This document shows, one piece after another, positions 6,864 through 15,427 of a stretch of DNA of 64,000 nucleotides. Numbering within the stretch: the first letter of the stretch is position 1; each line of letters opens with the position of its first letter. Source of the stretch: an uncultured Rhodospirillaceae bacterium (lineage in GTDB: Bacteria; Pseudomonadota; Alphaproteobacteria; Reyranellales; Reyranellaceae); assembly GCA_945952105.1 (NCBI GenBank), contig CAMFGZ010000009.1:62001-126000 (forward strand), written 5' to 3'. Under the pieces are notes generated by a model, which ran no database searches, was not told where the DNA came from, and saw only the letters and a program-made list of their open reading frames with translations. The position numbers were made by a program, and so were the translations under genes.

Positions 6864-7661
6864 ATGACCGTGCACGCCCTCAAGACTTCCAAGGTTGCCA
6901 ACCTCCGGTCGAACGTCTCGCCCGAAGAATGGCAGGCTCGCGTCGATCTCGCCGCCTGCTACAGGTTGATCGACCTGTACGGCATGTCGGATCTGATCGC
7001 CAACCACATCTCGGTTCGCGTGCCGGGCGAGCACGATGCATTCCTCATCAATGCCTACGGCCTTCTCTACGAAGAGATCACCGCGTCGAGCCTCTTGAAG
7101 ATCGACCACGAAGGCAACATCCTCGCCCGGCCGGAGTTCAACGGCGGGCTGGAATACGGCGTCAACCGAGCCGGCTTCGTGATCCACAGCGCCATCCATA
7201 TGGCCAAGCCCGACGTCGGCTGCGTGATCCACACGCACACCTGGCCCGGCATGGCGGTCTCGACCATGGAATGTGGCCTGCTGCCCAACACGCAGACCTC
7301 GATGCGATTCGCAAAGATCAGCTACCACGATTTCGACGGCGTCGTGCTCGACCTGGCGGCCCGCGAGGCGCTGGTGAAGAGCCTTGGCGACAACAACGCG
7401 ATGATCCTGCGCAACCACGGTCTGCTGACGACCGGCGCGACCATTCCCGAGGCGTTCAACGCCATGCACCGGCTGGAGCTGAGCTGCAGGACGCAGATCG
7501 CCGCCATGTCGTGCAACACCAAGCTCATCGAGGTCCCGGCCGATGTGGTCGACGCGACCTATGTGAACTATCAGCCGAAGACCCGCCGGCCGTTTGGCCT
7601 GCTGGACTGGCCGGCTCTCCTGCGGAAGCTCGACCGGATCGATCCGGGCTTCCGCGACTGA
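6864..7661 (+). CDS. Class II aldolase/adducin family protein
   Basis: A 265-residue protein of the class II aldolase/adducin fold. Metal-binding histidines appear in CVIHTHTWPGMAVS (about residue 117) and the later ILRNHGLLTTG (about residue 182); LYGMSDLIANHISVRVP and the acidic residue in ITASSLLKID are family blocks. These zinc enzymes cleave sugar phosphates or decarboxylate keto acids; this subgroup is often found next to uptake systems and has no firm substrate. A good ribosome-binding site (CTGGAG) precedes the ATG. The following ABC-transporter gene begins one base past its last coding position. Confidence 0.9.
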   Translation: MTVHALKTSKVANLRSNVSPEEWQARVDLAACYRLIDLYGMSDLIANHISVRVPGEHDAFLINAYGLLYEEITASSLLKIDHEGNILARPEFNGGLEYGVNRAGFVIHSAIHMAKPDVGCVIHTHTWPGMAVSTMECGLLPNTQTSMRFAKISYHDFDGVVLDLAAREALVKSLGDNNAMILRNHGLLTTGATIPEAFNAMHRLELSCRTQIAAMSCNTKLIEVPADVVDATYVNYQPKTRRPFGLLDWPALLRKLDRIDPGFRD

Positions 7662-9506
7662 TTGGATACACCGCATAGCTCCCTGCGCGCCTTCGCCGCC
7701 GTTGCCAGTGGTTACTGGACGGCGCCGGGATACCGCGCCGTCGCCTGGTCGCTGACCGGCGGTCTCGTCGTGCTCGGCGCGGCCAATGTCGGCATCGCGC
7801 TGTGGCTGAACATCTGGAACAGGGATTTCTTCAACGCGCTCGACAAGCGTGACGTCGGGCAGCTCATGCAGCTGCTCTGGATCCTCGCGGCCATCGTCGT
7901 GTCGGCCGGCGTGGCCGTGGCGATCCAGCTCCACGTCAAGCGGCGCTTGCAGATCAACTGGCGGTCATGGCTGTCGCACGTCACCGTCCAGCGCTGGCTG
8001 CATTCGGGCCGCCAGTACCAGCTCGGCATGCTGGCCGACGAGGTCGACAATCCCGACGGTCGCATCGCCGAGGACATCCGCATCTCGACTGAATACGCGG
8101 TCGAGTTCGCGCAGAGCATCCTGCAGTGCGTGCTTCAGCTCTTCACCTTCCTCAGCGTGCTGTGGATCCTGTCGGGCACGCTGCCGATCAAGCTCTTCGG
8201 ACTCGAATTCAACCTGCCGGGCTACATGGTCTGGGCCGCGGTGGCCTATGCGCTGGTCGGCTCGCTGCTGACGTACTTCCTGGGACGCGGGCTGATCCAT
8301 GCCGGCAACGTCCGCCAGAGCCGCGAGGCCGACTTCCGTTCCGGTCTGACGCGGGCGCGCGAGCATGCCGAGGGCATCGCCCTGATGCGCGGCGAGGATG
8401 ACGAGCGCGAACGGTTGCGCGGCTCGCTCTTCGACCTTCGTTCGGCCTGGAACGTCCAGACGCGCGGCCAGGGCAACCTGTCGCTGCTCACCAGCTCGCT
8501 GGCCTACCTCGCGCCCATCGTGCCGCTCATCGTCGCCCTGCCGCGCTATCTCGGCGGAGAGATAGCGCTGGGCGGCCTGATGCAGACGGCCCAGGCCTTC
8601 TCCAGCGTACAGTGGGCCCTGTCGTGGCTGATCGACAATTTCCCGAAGTTCGCCGAGTGGCGCGCCTCGACCGATCGCGTTGTCCACCTGCACGTGGCGC
8701 TCACCGACCTCGAGGAAAGCAGCGAGGTGGCGGACGAGGAGCGGATCGTCGTCCATCCGGCGGCCGAATCGGACCGGCTGATCATGCGCGAACTCGGTGT
8801 GGCCCGGCCGAGCGGCGAGATGCTGGTGGCCGAGGCCGAAGTCGAGATCCAGCGCGCCGAGCGGGTGCTTATCCGCGGCAAGTCGGGCAGCGGCAAGAGC
8901 ACGATCATGCGCGCGGTCGCGGGCGTCTGGCCGTGGGGTCGCGGCGCGATTCATTTGCCTACCGGCAACATCACGTTCATGCCGCAGAAGCCGTACTTCC
9001 CGCTGGGAACGCTGCGCGAGGCGATGCACTACCCGGTCGCGCCGGAAGGCATCACCGACGACGTCCTGAAGGACGTGCTGCACAAGGTCGGCCTCGACCA
9101 TCTCCGTGACCGGCTCGACGAGACCGAGCGGTGGGACCACATCCTGTCCGGTGGGGAACAGCAGCGCGTCGCGTTCGCCCGCGTGCTGATCCACAAGCCC
9201 GACTGGATCTTCATGGACGAGGCCACGTCGGCGCTCGACGAGGCGGGACAGGAGAACGTGATGAATCTCCTGATCGAGGAGCTGCCCGAGACATCGGTCG
9301 TCAGCATCGGCCACCGGCCGGGCCTCGAAGTCTTCCATACGCGCGAGCTGACCCTGGAGCCCGGCGCCGACGGGACGCGGCTCAGGGCCGAAGCGGGCAA
9401 GCGGTCGCTGGGCGATCTCTACCGCAAGATGGCGGCCGCCAGCCGCTCGGCGCCGCGCGATCCGGGCTTCTGGGCCAACGTCCGGGCCAACCTGCTGGGG
9501 CGCTGA
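7662..9506 (+). CDS. SbmA/BacA-like ABC transporter with fused ATPase domain (ABCD/BclA type)
   Basis: A 614-residue half-transporter. The N-terminal SbmA/BacA-type membrane domain (about residues 15-330, including LNIWNRDFFNALDKRD and YWTAPGYRAVAW) precedes an ATPase domain with Walker A GKSGSGKST at 406-414, the LSGGE signature at 495-499 and Walker B WIFMDEATSALDE. SbmA/BacA proteins import peptides, and the ATPase-fused forms (BclA, Rv1819c, YddA) also move peptides or cobalamin. It starts at TTG 7662 immediately after the aldolase stop, since there is no ATG before the first helix. A role in uptake or resistance to antimicrobial peptides is plausible, but the substrate is not shown by context. 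Confidence 0.92.
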   Translation: MDTPHSSLRAFAAVASGYWTAPGYRAVAWSLTGGLVVLGAANVGIALWLNIWNRDFFNALDKRDVGQLMQLLWILAAIVVSAGVAVAIQLHVKRRLQINWRSWLSHVTVQRWLHSGRQYQLGMLADEVDNPDGRIAEDIRISTEYAVEFAQSILQCVLQLFTFLSVLWILSGTLPIKLFGLEFNLPGYMVWAAVAYALVGSLLTYFLGRGLIHAGNVRQSREADFRSGLTRAREHAEGIALMRGEDDERERLRGSLFDLRSAWNVQTRGQGNLSLLTSSLAYLAPIVPLIVALPRYLGGEIALGGLMQTAQAFSSVQWALSWLIDNFPKFAEWRASTDRVVHLHVALTDLEESSEVADEERIVVHPAAESDRLIMRELGVARPSGEMLVAEAEVEIQRAERVLIRGKSGSGKSTIMRAVAGVWPWGRGAIHLPTGNITFMPQKPYFPLGTLREAMHYPVAPEGITDDVLKDVLHKVGLDHLRDRLDETERWDHILSGGEQQRVAFARVLIHKPDWIFMDEATSALDEAGQENVMNLLIEELPETSVVSIGHRPGLEVFHTRELTLEPGADGTRLRAEAGKRSLGDLYRKMAAASRSAPRDPGFWANVRANLLGR

Positions 9507-9555
9507 ACGCCCGCCTTTTGTCGGGTTCGGAGCGGCGTGATATCCCCGCCGACAC

Positions 9556-10839
9556 ATGATCCGCTGGTTGGCATCTCACGTCGGGCTGGCACGGCCCTAC
9601 CGCTTCGAGCGGACGATCGCCGTGCTGGTGTCGCTGGCGCTGGCGGTCATTACGGTCGGCTTCGTGTGGCGTTACCGGCTCGCCGCCGAACTCATGCCGG
9701 GCTCGCCGCGCAGCTGGTACTTCGCCTATCTCGCGCTCCTGCTTAGCCTCGGCATCGCCTGTGCGCGGTGGCCGCGCATCACCATGGTCGTTCTGTCGCT
9801 GGCGACGCTCGAACTGGGGCTGGGGCTCGGCTCCGTGGCTATGACGCGTCACGAACTGGCGGACAGCGACCTGCTGCCTGGCAGTGGTCCGCGCGAGGTC
9901 GAGCGGACCTGGCATCCGCTGCTGCAGGCCATCAACGTGCCGACGTCGCGGAGCTCCCACGGCAAGTATCATGTCGATTCGCAGGGGCTGCGCGGCCGCG
10001 AGCGCACGCCGCAGGAGCTGCGTGACAGGACCGTCGTTGCCGTCTTCGGCGGCTCGACGACCGAGGACCTCGCCGTGCGCGACGGCGAGACCTGGCCGGA
10101 GCGTCTGGAAGGGCTGTTGAACGGCGATCGCTTTGCCGTGCTGAACCATGGCGCCACCGCCAACAGCACCGTCCAGATCGTGATCCGCACGGCCTTCTAT
10201 CAATTGGCCTACGGCGTTACGCCCGACTGCGCCGTCTATTACGTCGGCGGGACGGACATCAACAGCTCGCACATCAGCGATCTCGATCCGGGCTTCGCGA
10301 CCTACCAGACACCGCTGCTGGTCGATGCGCTGGAGGCGCGCAGGATCGAGCATCTGCTGCCGCAGGCCTCGCCTCTGCTTCGCCTGCTCGGCCGGCTCGC
10401 GGCCTTCGCTTTCGATACGGCGCGCGCGCCGCCGAGGCCGCCGGGGCGGGTGAGCGCCGAACCCGATCCGGCTCTCGAAGCGATTTTCCTGCGCAACGTC
10501 CGCACGATCTCGTCGATCAATCGCGGGCGCGGCATCGCGACCATCTGGATCGGCGAGATCTTCGATTTCGCGTCTCTCGACAAGTCCGGCGGACGCGGCG
10601 GCCTGTGGGGCACCTATCTCAGGGTCGCCGACCTCCAGATGCTGTTGTCGCGGCTGAACGGCCTGCTGCAGCGCGAGGCAGCGACGCTGGGCGACACCTA
10701 CGTCGCACTGGATGAAAAGCAGTTCACGCCAGACGATTTCGCCGATGGTGAGCACTTCTCCTCGAAGGGTGCCGCGAGGTTTGCGTCGCTGATCGCGCCC
10801 GAGGTCGCCGCGGTCTGCCGCAAGAGGGAACGTCCCTAG
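9556..10839 (+). CDS. Membrane-anchored SGNH/GDSL-hydrolase-like protein
   Basis: A 427-residue protein with three N-terminal hydrophobic segments (about residues 20-40, 52-68, 72-95) followed by an SGNH-like domain: block I VFGGSTTEDLAVRDGETWPERL with the nucleophile serine, NHGATANSTVQ as block II, GGTDIN resembling block III, and the C-terminal DGEHFSSKGAARFA providing the Asp-His pair. Such proteins remove or transfer acyl groups on envelope polysaccharides or lipids at the outer face of the membrane. No polysaccharide genes are nearby. It lies 49 nt after the ABC transporter and may be co-transcribed with it. Confidence 0.8.
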   Translation: MIRWLASHVGLARPYRFERTIAVLVSLALAVITVGFVWRYRLAAELMPGSPRSWYFAYLALLLSLGIACARWPRITMVVLSLATLELGLGLGSVAMTRHELADSDLLPGSGPREVERTWHPLLQAINVPTSRSSHGKYHVDSQGLRGRERTPQELRDRTVVAVFGGSTTEDLAVRDGETWPERLEGLLNGDRFAVLNHGATANSTVQIVIRTAFYQLAYGVTPDCAVYYVGGTDINSSHISDLDPGFATYQTPLLVDALEARRIEHLLPQASPLLRLLGRLAAFAFDTARAPPRPPGRVSAEPDPALEAIFLRNVRTISSINRGRGIATIWIGEIFDFASLDKSGGRGGLWGTYLRVADLQMLLSRLNGLLQREAATLGDTYVALDEKQFTPDDFADGEHFSSKGAARFASLIAPEVAAVCRKRERP

Positions 10840-10942
10840 GAAACGACGTCGCTGATAAGCCGTCGCCTCTCCACTCCGCGCTCCGCGCTTCGGTCGAGAC
10901 GACGGCTGTCGTTTGATGTCGGATGAGTTTCGGTCTTCGACG

Positions 10943-11422
10943 CTACAACACCTCGTGGAAGCCGATGGCCACCCTGTCGGGCGCGCGGGTGGCGACGCCG
11001 ATGAAAGTCGCACGTTCCAGCCATTTGAGCGCGGGCTCGGACGTCTCGAAGCGCGGGGCGGTGCGGAAATGGTAGCTGCCCGGCGGCATCGTCTCGCCTC
11101 GCGTCATGCGCTCCAGCACCTCGGGGCTGGCGACACGCAGCCCCTCGTTCTGGACATAGATCATCGCACCCGCCTTGCTGCGGATGGTGTAACGCGCGAC
11201 GACCTCGATCGTGCCGTCGGGTCGCACGATCTGCCAGTCCGCTCCGCCCGGCAGGATCTCGCCGTCCAGCCGGGGACCGTGCACCTCTCCGCCCAGGATG
11301 TCGATGATGCGGCGATGACCGCGCGCGGTCTGGCCGAGATCCTGGACCGGCCCCACCTTCGCCTTGATGGCGAAGGCGAAGCGGAGGGCGGGTGCCGTCT
11401 GGATGAAGGTGTCGACGTCCAT
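10943..11422 (-). CDS. DUF3237 domain protein
   Basis: A 159-residue protein matching the DUF3237 pattern: an N-terminal LRFAFAIKAKVGPVQDLGQTARGHRRIIDILGG, the central beta strands GPRLDGEILPGGADW and DGTIEVVARYTI, and a C-terminal HFRTAPRFETSEPALKWLERATFIGVATR. The family forms a small beta barrel of unknown function and is often placed in catabolic clusters. The ATG at 11422 lies one base after the stop of the acyl-CoA dehydrogenase gene (TGACATG), showing tight co-expression. The open frame upstream of that ATG overlaps the dehydrogenase and is not coding. Confidence 0.88.
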   Translation of the reverse strand: MDVDTFIQTAPALRFAFAIKAKVGPVQDLGQTARGHRRIIDILGGEVHGPRLDGEILPGGADWQIVRPDGTIEVVARYTIRSKAGAMIYVQNEGLRVASPEVLERMTRGETMPPGSYHFRTAPRFETSEPALKWLERATFIGVATRAPDRVAIGFHEVL

Positions 11423-11423
11423 G

Positions 11424-12587
11424 TCAGGCCTTCTGCTTGCCGAGCAGGTGGTCGGAGATGATGCGCTGCTGGATCTCCGAGGTGCCCTCGAAGATCTTGG
11501 TGAGGCGCGCGTCGCGCCAGTAGCGCTCGACGGCATGCAAAGTCGTGTAGCCCGCGCCGCCGAACACCTGCAGCGCCTCGGAGGTGACTTTCTCGGCCAT
11601 CTCCGAGGCGTGGAACTTCACCATTGCCGCCTCCTTGTCGCAGCGCCGCTTCTGGTCGATCTCGTCGCAGACGAAATACATGAGCTGGCGCGACGCCTCG
11701 ATCTCGGTCGCCATGCGGGCGAGGCGGAAGCGCGTGTTCTGGAAGTCGCCGATCGCCTGGCCGAACTGGCGGCGCTCCTGCGCATAGGTGGTGGCGTCTT
11801 CCAGCGCACCGCGGGCGAGGCCGATGGCGCGGGCGGCCGTGTGGGCGCGGGCGCGTTCGAGGCCCGCGGATATGTAGTAGAAGGCGCGGCCTTCCTCGCC
11901 GATCAGCGCCGAGCCGGGCAGGCGGCATTCGTCGAAGGCCAGTTCCCAGGTCTTCCAGCCGAAGTAGCCGATCTTCGGGATCGGCGCGCCCTTCACGCCG
12001 GGTGGCAGCGTGCCGCGAGGCTTCTCGATCAGGAACGAGGAGAGGCCGACATGCTTGCGCTTGGGATCGGGCGCGTCGGAGGTGCGGGCGACCAGCATGA
12101 TGTAGTCGGCGCCGTCGGCGAAGGTGCACCAGTATTTGTTGCCCGTGACCACCCAGTCGTCGCCGTCCCGGCGAGCGCGGCAGGAAATGCTGCCGAGGTC
12201 CGAGCCGACATTGGGCTCGGACATGGCCGCGGCGCCCAGGAATTCACCGCGGGCGGCGCGGGGCAGGAAGACGGCCCTCTGCGCTTCGGTCATGCCGCGG
12301 CCGGCGCTGAGGCCGTTGCCCCGGGCGATGATCGAGGCGACGCTCATCCAGCCGCGCGCCAGCTCCTCGGTGATCAGGCAGTATTCGAAGACGCCGAGGC
12401 CCATGCCGCCATATTCCTCGGGGATCACGATGCCGAAATAGCCCATGTCCGCGAGCTTCTGGATCAGCTCCGGCGGGATGTCGCCCTTCTCCGGATCGAG
12501 CCTGTTCGCGACCGGCAGCACTTCCTTCATGACGAAGGCGCGCGCCGTCTCCTGAATCATGCGGCGCTCGTCGGTCATGTAACCCAT
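11424..12587 (-). CDS. Acyl-CoA dehydrogenase
   Basis: A 387-residue enzyme of normal length with the ACAD domain order: helical N-domain (DERRMIQETARAFVMKEVLP), middle beta domain with AMSEPNVGSDLGSI, and C-terminal helical domain with RAIGLARGALEDA, RRQFGQAI and the final QVFGGAGYTTLHAVERYWRDARLTKIFEGTSEIQ. The catalytic glutamate of the EGTSE type is present. It oxidises an acyl-CoA to the trans-2-enoyl-CoA with FAD in the cytoplasm. ATG at 12587 has GGGGA seven bases upstream; ATG at 12578 is an alternative. It forms an operon with the DUF3237 gene and is divergent from a Bug-family receptor gene. Confidence 0.95.
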   Translation of the reverse strand: MGYMTDERRMIQETARAFVMKEVLPVANRLDPEKGDIPPELIQKLADMGYFGIVIPEEYGGMGLGVFEYCLITEELARGWMSVASIIARGNGLSAGRGMTEAQRAVFLPRAARGEFLGAAAMSEPNVGSDLGSISCRARRDGDDWVVTGNKYWCTFADGADYIMLVARTSDAPDPKRKHVGLSSFLIEKPRGTLPPGVKGAPIPKIGYFGWKTWELAFDECRLPGSALIGEEGRAFYYISAGLERARAHTAARAIGLARGALEDATTYAQERRQFGQAIGDFQNTRFRLARMATEIEASRQLMYFVCDEIDQKRRCDKEAAMVKFHASEMAEKVTSEALQVFGGAGYTTLHAVERYWRDARLTKIFEGTSEIQQRIISDHLLGKQKA

Positions 12588-12640
12588 GGCTTTTCCCCGT
12601 TTCTTGCATAAGCATAGTATCGAACATCGAGGAGACCACA

Positions 12641-13618
12641 GTGCGCAGATTCCTGGCTGGCGCCACGGCGCTTTTTCTCTGTGCGGCATCCGCCGTTTTC
12701 CCGGCGGCGGCACAGGACTGGCCGACGCGGCCCATCACGATCGTCATGGGGTTCCCGCCGGGCTCCGGTACCGACGTGGTCGCGCGTGTGCTGCAACCGT
12801 TGCTCGACAAGGCGCTCAACCAGCGCATCGTGATCGACTACAAGGCGGGCGCGGGCGGGAACGTCGCGTCCGACTTCGTCGCGAACGCCAAGCCCGACGG
12901 TTACACTTTCCTGCTGGGCACGGCCGGCACGCATGGCATCAATGCCGCGCTCTACAGCAAGCTTCCGTTCGACGTGGAGAAGGACTTCACGCCGATCTCG
13001 ACCCTGGTCGACGTGTCGAACGTGCTGGCGATCAATCCCAAGGCGATCGACGCCAAGGACGTTAAGGACTTCATCGCCAAGGTGAAGGCCGCGCCCGGCA
13101 AGTACAACTACGCTTCGACCGGCAACGGCGCCGGCACGCACCTGGCTTTCGCCGAGTTCAATGCCAAGGCAGGCCTCGACATGGTGCACGTGCCGTACAA
13201 GGGCTCGCCCGATGCCATCCAGTCGGTGCTGAACGGCGACACCTGCTGCATCTTCGCCCAGGTGCAGATTGCCATGCCACAGGCGGCGGCCGGCAAGATG
13301 AGGCTGCTGGGCCTGTCGACCAAGCAGCGCGTACCGGCCATCCCCGACGTGCCGACGATCGACGAGGCCGGCCTGCCGGGTTTCGACAGCTACACCTGGT
13401 TCGGCCTCTTCGCGCCCAAGGGCCTCGATCCGGCAATCGCACTCAAGATGAACCTCGCCCTCAAGACGGCGCTGGCCGATCCCGATGTCCAGAAGAAGCT
13501 GGTCGAGCTCGGCAACACGCCACGCTATGAAACGATCGAGCAGTTCCAGGCGACCGTGAAGCGCGACCGGGCCAAGTGGGCCGATGTCGTGAAGACCGTG
13601 GGCGCCAAGATCGAGTGA
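12641..13618 (+). CDS. Tripartite tricarboxylate transporter (Bug/TctC) substrate-binding protein
   Basis: A 325-residue periplasmic receptor. The signal peptide spans about residues 1-24 and ends AAAQDW, followed by the Bug-family start WPTRPITIVMGFPPGSGTDVVAR and the later TPISTLVDV, PGKYNYASTGNGAGTHLAF and MVHVPYKGSPDAIQ motifs. Starts at GTG 12641 with GAGGAGA upstream. Bug proteins bind carboxylates for a TctAB-type transporter, but no tctA or tctB is present in the window, which is common for orphan Bug receptors. Divergent from the acyl-CoA dehydrogenase. Confidence 0.94.
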   Translation: MRRFLAGATALFLCAASAVFPAAAQDWPTRPITIVMGFPPGSGTDVVARVLQPLLDKALNQRIVIDYKAGAGGNVASDFVANAKPDGYTFLLGTAGTHGINAALYSKLPFDVEKDFTPISTLVDVSNVLAINPKAIDAKDVKDFIAKVKAAPGKYNYASTGNGAGTHLAFAEFNAKAGLDMVHVPYKGSPDAIQSVLNGDTCCIFAQVQIAMPQAAAGKMRLLGLSTKQRVPAIPDVPTIDEAGLPGFDSYTWFGLFAPKGLDPAIALKMNLALKTALADPDVQKKLVELGNTPRYETIEQFQATVKRDRAKWADVVKTVGAKIE

Positions 13619-13643
13619 GCCGGACAGTAAGAGGGGACGTTCG

Positions 13644-14669
13644 ATGAAGAAGATGTTTGCCGCGATGGCGCTCGGTGCGGTGCTGGCGCTGCCGGCGGGT
13701 CAGGCGATGGCCGGCAAGGACCTCGATGCGGTGAAGGCCCGCGGCCAGCTCATCTGCGGCGTGGCCGTGGGCGGCATCGCCGGATTCATGATGGTCGACA
13801 ACCAGGGCAAATGGACCGGCATGAACGTCGACATCTGCCGGGGCGTCTCCGCGGCGCTGTTCGGCGATTCGGAAAAGGTGAAGTACGTGCCGCTGTCGGG
13901 CCAGCAGCGTTTCACCGCGCTACAGGACGGCGAGGTCGACCTCCTGTCGAACAACTCGACCTGGACCCTGACGCGCGACACCGCGCTCGGCCTCGATTTC
14001 GTCGGCGTCACCTACTACGATGGCCAGGGCTTCATGGTGCCGAAGAAGCTCGGCGTGAAGAGCGCCAAGGAGCTGAACGGTGCCTCGATCTGCGTGCTCA
14101 CCGGCAGCACGTCGGAACTCAACATCGCCGACTATTTCCGCACCAACAAGATGACCTTCAAGCCGGTCCTGTTCGAGGATCCGGACCAGAGTCGCAGCGC
14201 CTTCTTCGGCGGCCGTTGCGATGCCTATTCCGGCGACCAGGCGCGGCTCTACGCGACCCGCATCGCCAACGCCCCCAATCCCGACGACTATATCGTCCTG
14301 CCGGAAGTCATCTCGAAGGAGCCGCTGGGACCGGTCGTGCGCCACGGCGACAACCAGTTCGCCGACATCGTGCGCTGGACGCAGTATGCGATGCTCGAGG
14401 CCGAGGAGTACGGCATCACCTCGAAGAACGTCGACGAGATGCTGAAGAGCGACAATCCCGCCATCAAGCGCATCCTGGGCGTCACGCCGGGCATGGGCAA
14501 GGCGCTCGGGGTCGACGAGAAGTGGGTCTACAACATCGTCAAGCAGGTCGGTAACTACGGCGAGAGCTTCGACCGCAACGTCGGTGCGGGCTCGCCGCTC
14601 AAGATTCCGCGGGGCCAGAACGCGCTGTGGACCCAGGGCGGGCTGCAGTACGCGCCGCCGATTCGCTGA
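13644..14669 (+). CDS. Polar amino acid ABC transporter substrate-binding protein (AapJ-like)
   Basis: A 341-residue solute-binding protein of family 3. A signal peptide of about 23 residues ends QAMAGK, followed by DLDAVKARGQLICGVAVG, the domain I motif WTGMNVDICRGVSAALFGD and SNNSTWTLTRDTALGLDFVGVTYYDGQGFMV. These features match the general L-amino acid receptor AapJ (about 340 aa). The usual aapQMP membrane and ATPase genes do not follow, so it is an orphan in this window. A ribosome-binding site (AGAGGGGA) precedes the ATG, 25 nt after the Bug receptor stop. Confidence 0.93.
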   Translation: MKKMFAAMALGAVLALPAGQAMAGKDLDAVKARGQLICGVAVGGIAGFMMVDNQGKWTGMNVDICRGVSAALFGDSEKVKYVPLSGQQRFTALQDGEVDLLSNNSTWTLTRDTALGLDFVGVTYYDGQGFMVPKKLGVKSAKELNGASICVLTGSTSELNIADYFRTNKMTFKPVLFEDPDQSRSAFFGGRCDAYSGDQARLYATRIANAPNPDDYIVLPEVISKEPLGPVVRHGDNQFADIVRWTQYAMLEAEEYGITSKNVDEMLKSDNPAIKRILGVTPGMGKALGVDEKWVYNIVKQVGNYGESFDRNVGAGSPLKIPRGQNALWTQGGLQYAPPIR

Positions 14670-14686
14670 TCGTTTTAAGAAGCGAA

Positions 14687-14781
14687 AGGTCCCTCGCCAC
14701 GCTCGGGGTGACACTGGTCTTTGAGTTGGCGCTGTGCGCCGATCCAAACACCAATGTCGCTGAGCGAAGCCGAAGGACCCT
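14687..14781. repeat. Second copy of the palindromic intergenic repeat
   Basis: The left arm AGGTCCCTCGCCACGCTCGG (14687-14706 and on to 14712) differs from the arm at 321-346 at two positions; the core keeps GTGCGCCGATC; the right arm (about 14756-14781) is an imperfect inverted partner. The element has the same length and order as the copy at 318-414. It sits between convergent genes. Confidence 0.8.
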
Positions 14782-14785
14782 TGCG

Positions 14786-15427
14786 TCAGATCGGCTTCAC
14801 CGGCTGACGCAGGATCGTCTTGAGTTTTTCTGCCGCCGTCTTGCGGGGATCGCTGAGATAGATTTCGTGGTGAGGGCCGGCAAAGGTGAGGCCTTGCATT
14901 GGCATGATCTCGTCATGCAGGCAGGCGAGGGTGGGACCTTCGTCGTCGTAGCTGCCTACATGCAGCGTCTGCAGTGACTTTCCTTCGACGAGCGCTTCCA
15001 GGCGCAGGCTCGACGGAGCATCTCCTAGTTTCTTCTTCGTCTTATCGACGGCGGCCTCGAAGGTCGCGCGCTCGATGAAGTCGGGCGCCATGATCATCAT
15101 GGTCCAGCGCCAGCGCTCCTTGCGCCGGGCCACGAAGTCCGCCGGATCGTCGGCCCACCAGAGGCCTTCCAGCGGCGGCACGACATAGTCCCTGCCGATC
15201 GCCTTGGCGGCGAACTTCATCGCGTAGCTCACCGGATAGAGCCACTCGATCGCCTGCCGGTAGGCGGGCACGGTGTTGGGATCACCTGCGCCGTCGATCT
15301 TCACGAAGCCGAGCGGCGGCACGTCGATCTCGACGAACCGGCCGGCGGGCGCGGTGTAGAGCGCCGTCAGCGTCTTGCGGAAGTCCGTCTTGCTCAACGG
15401 GCCAACAGGCGCGTCATGCCGCGGCAT
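14786..15427 (-). CDS. GyrI-like small-molecule-binding domain protein
   Basis: A 213-residue single-domain protein of the GyrI-like/SOUL-related fold. It starts KTDFRKTLTALYTAPAGRFVEIDVPPLGFVKIDGAGDPN, continues with ALEWLYPVSYAMKF-like sequence and RWRWTMMIMAPDFI, and ends with the paired repeat LQTLHVGSYDDEGPTL...PHHEIYLSDPRKTAAEKLKTILRQPV. Family members bind small molecules or hydrolyse cyclopropane-type toxins and can accompany MarR or MerR regulators; no DNA-binding domain is present here. The ATG at 15427 overlaps the stop of the upstream GMC gene by 14 nt; a TTG ten codons later is a possible start. Confidence 0.88.
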   Translation of the reverse strand: MPRHDAPVGPLSKTDFRKTLTALYTAPAGRFVEIDVPPLGFVKIDGAGDPNTVPAYRQAIEWLYPVSYAMKFAAKAIGRDYVVPPLEGLWWADDPADFVARRKERWRWTMMIMAPDFIERATFEAAVDKTKKKLGDAPSSLRLEALVEGKSLQTLHVGSYDDEGPTLACLHDEIMPMQGLTFAGPHHEIYLSDPRKTAAEKLKTILRQPVKPI

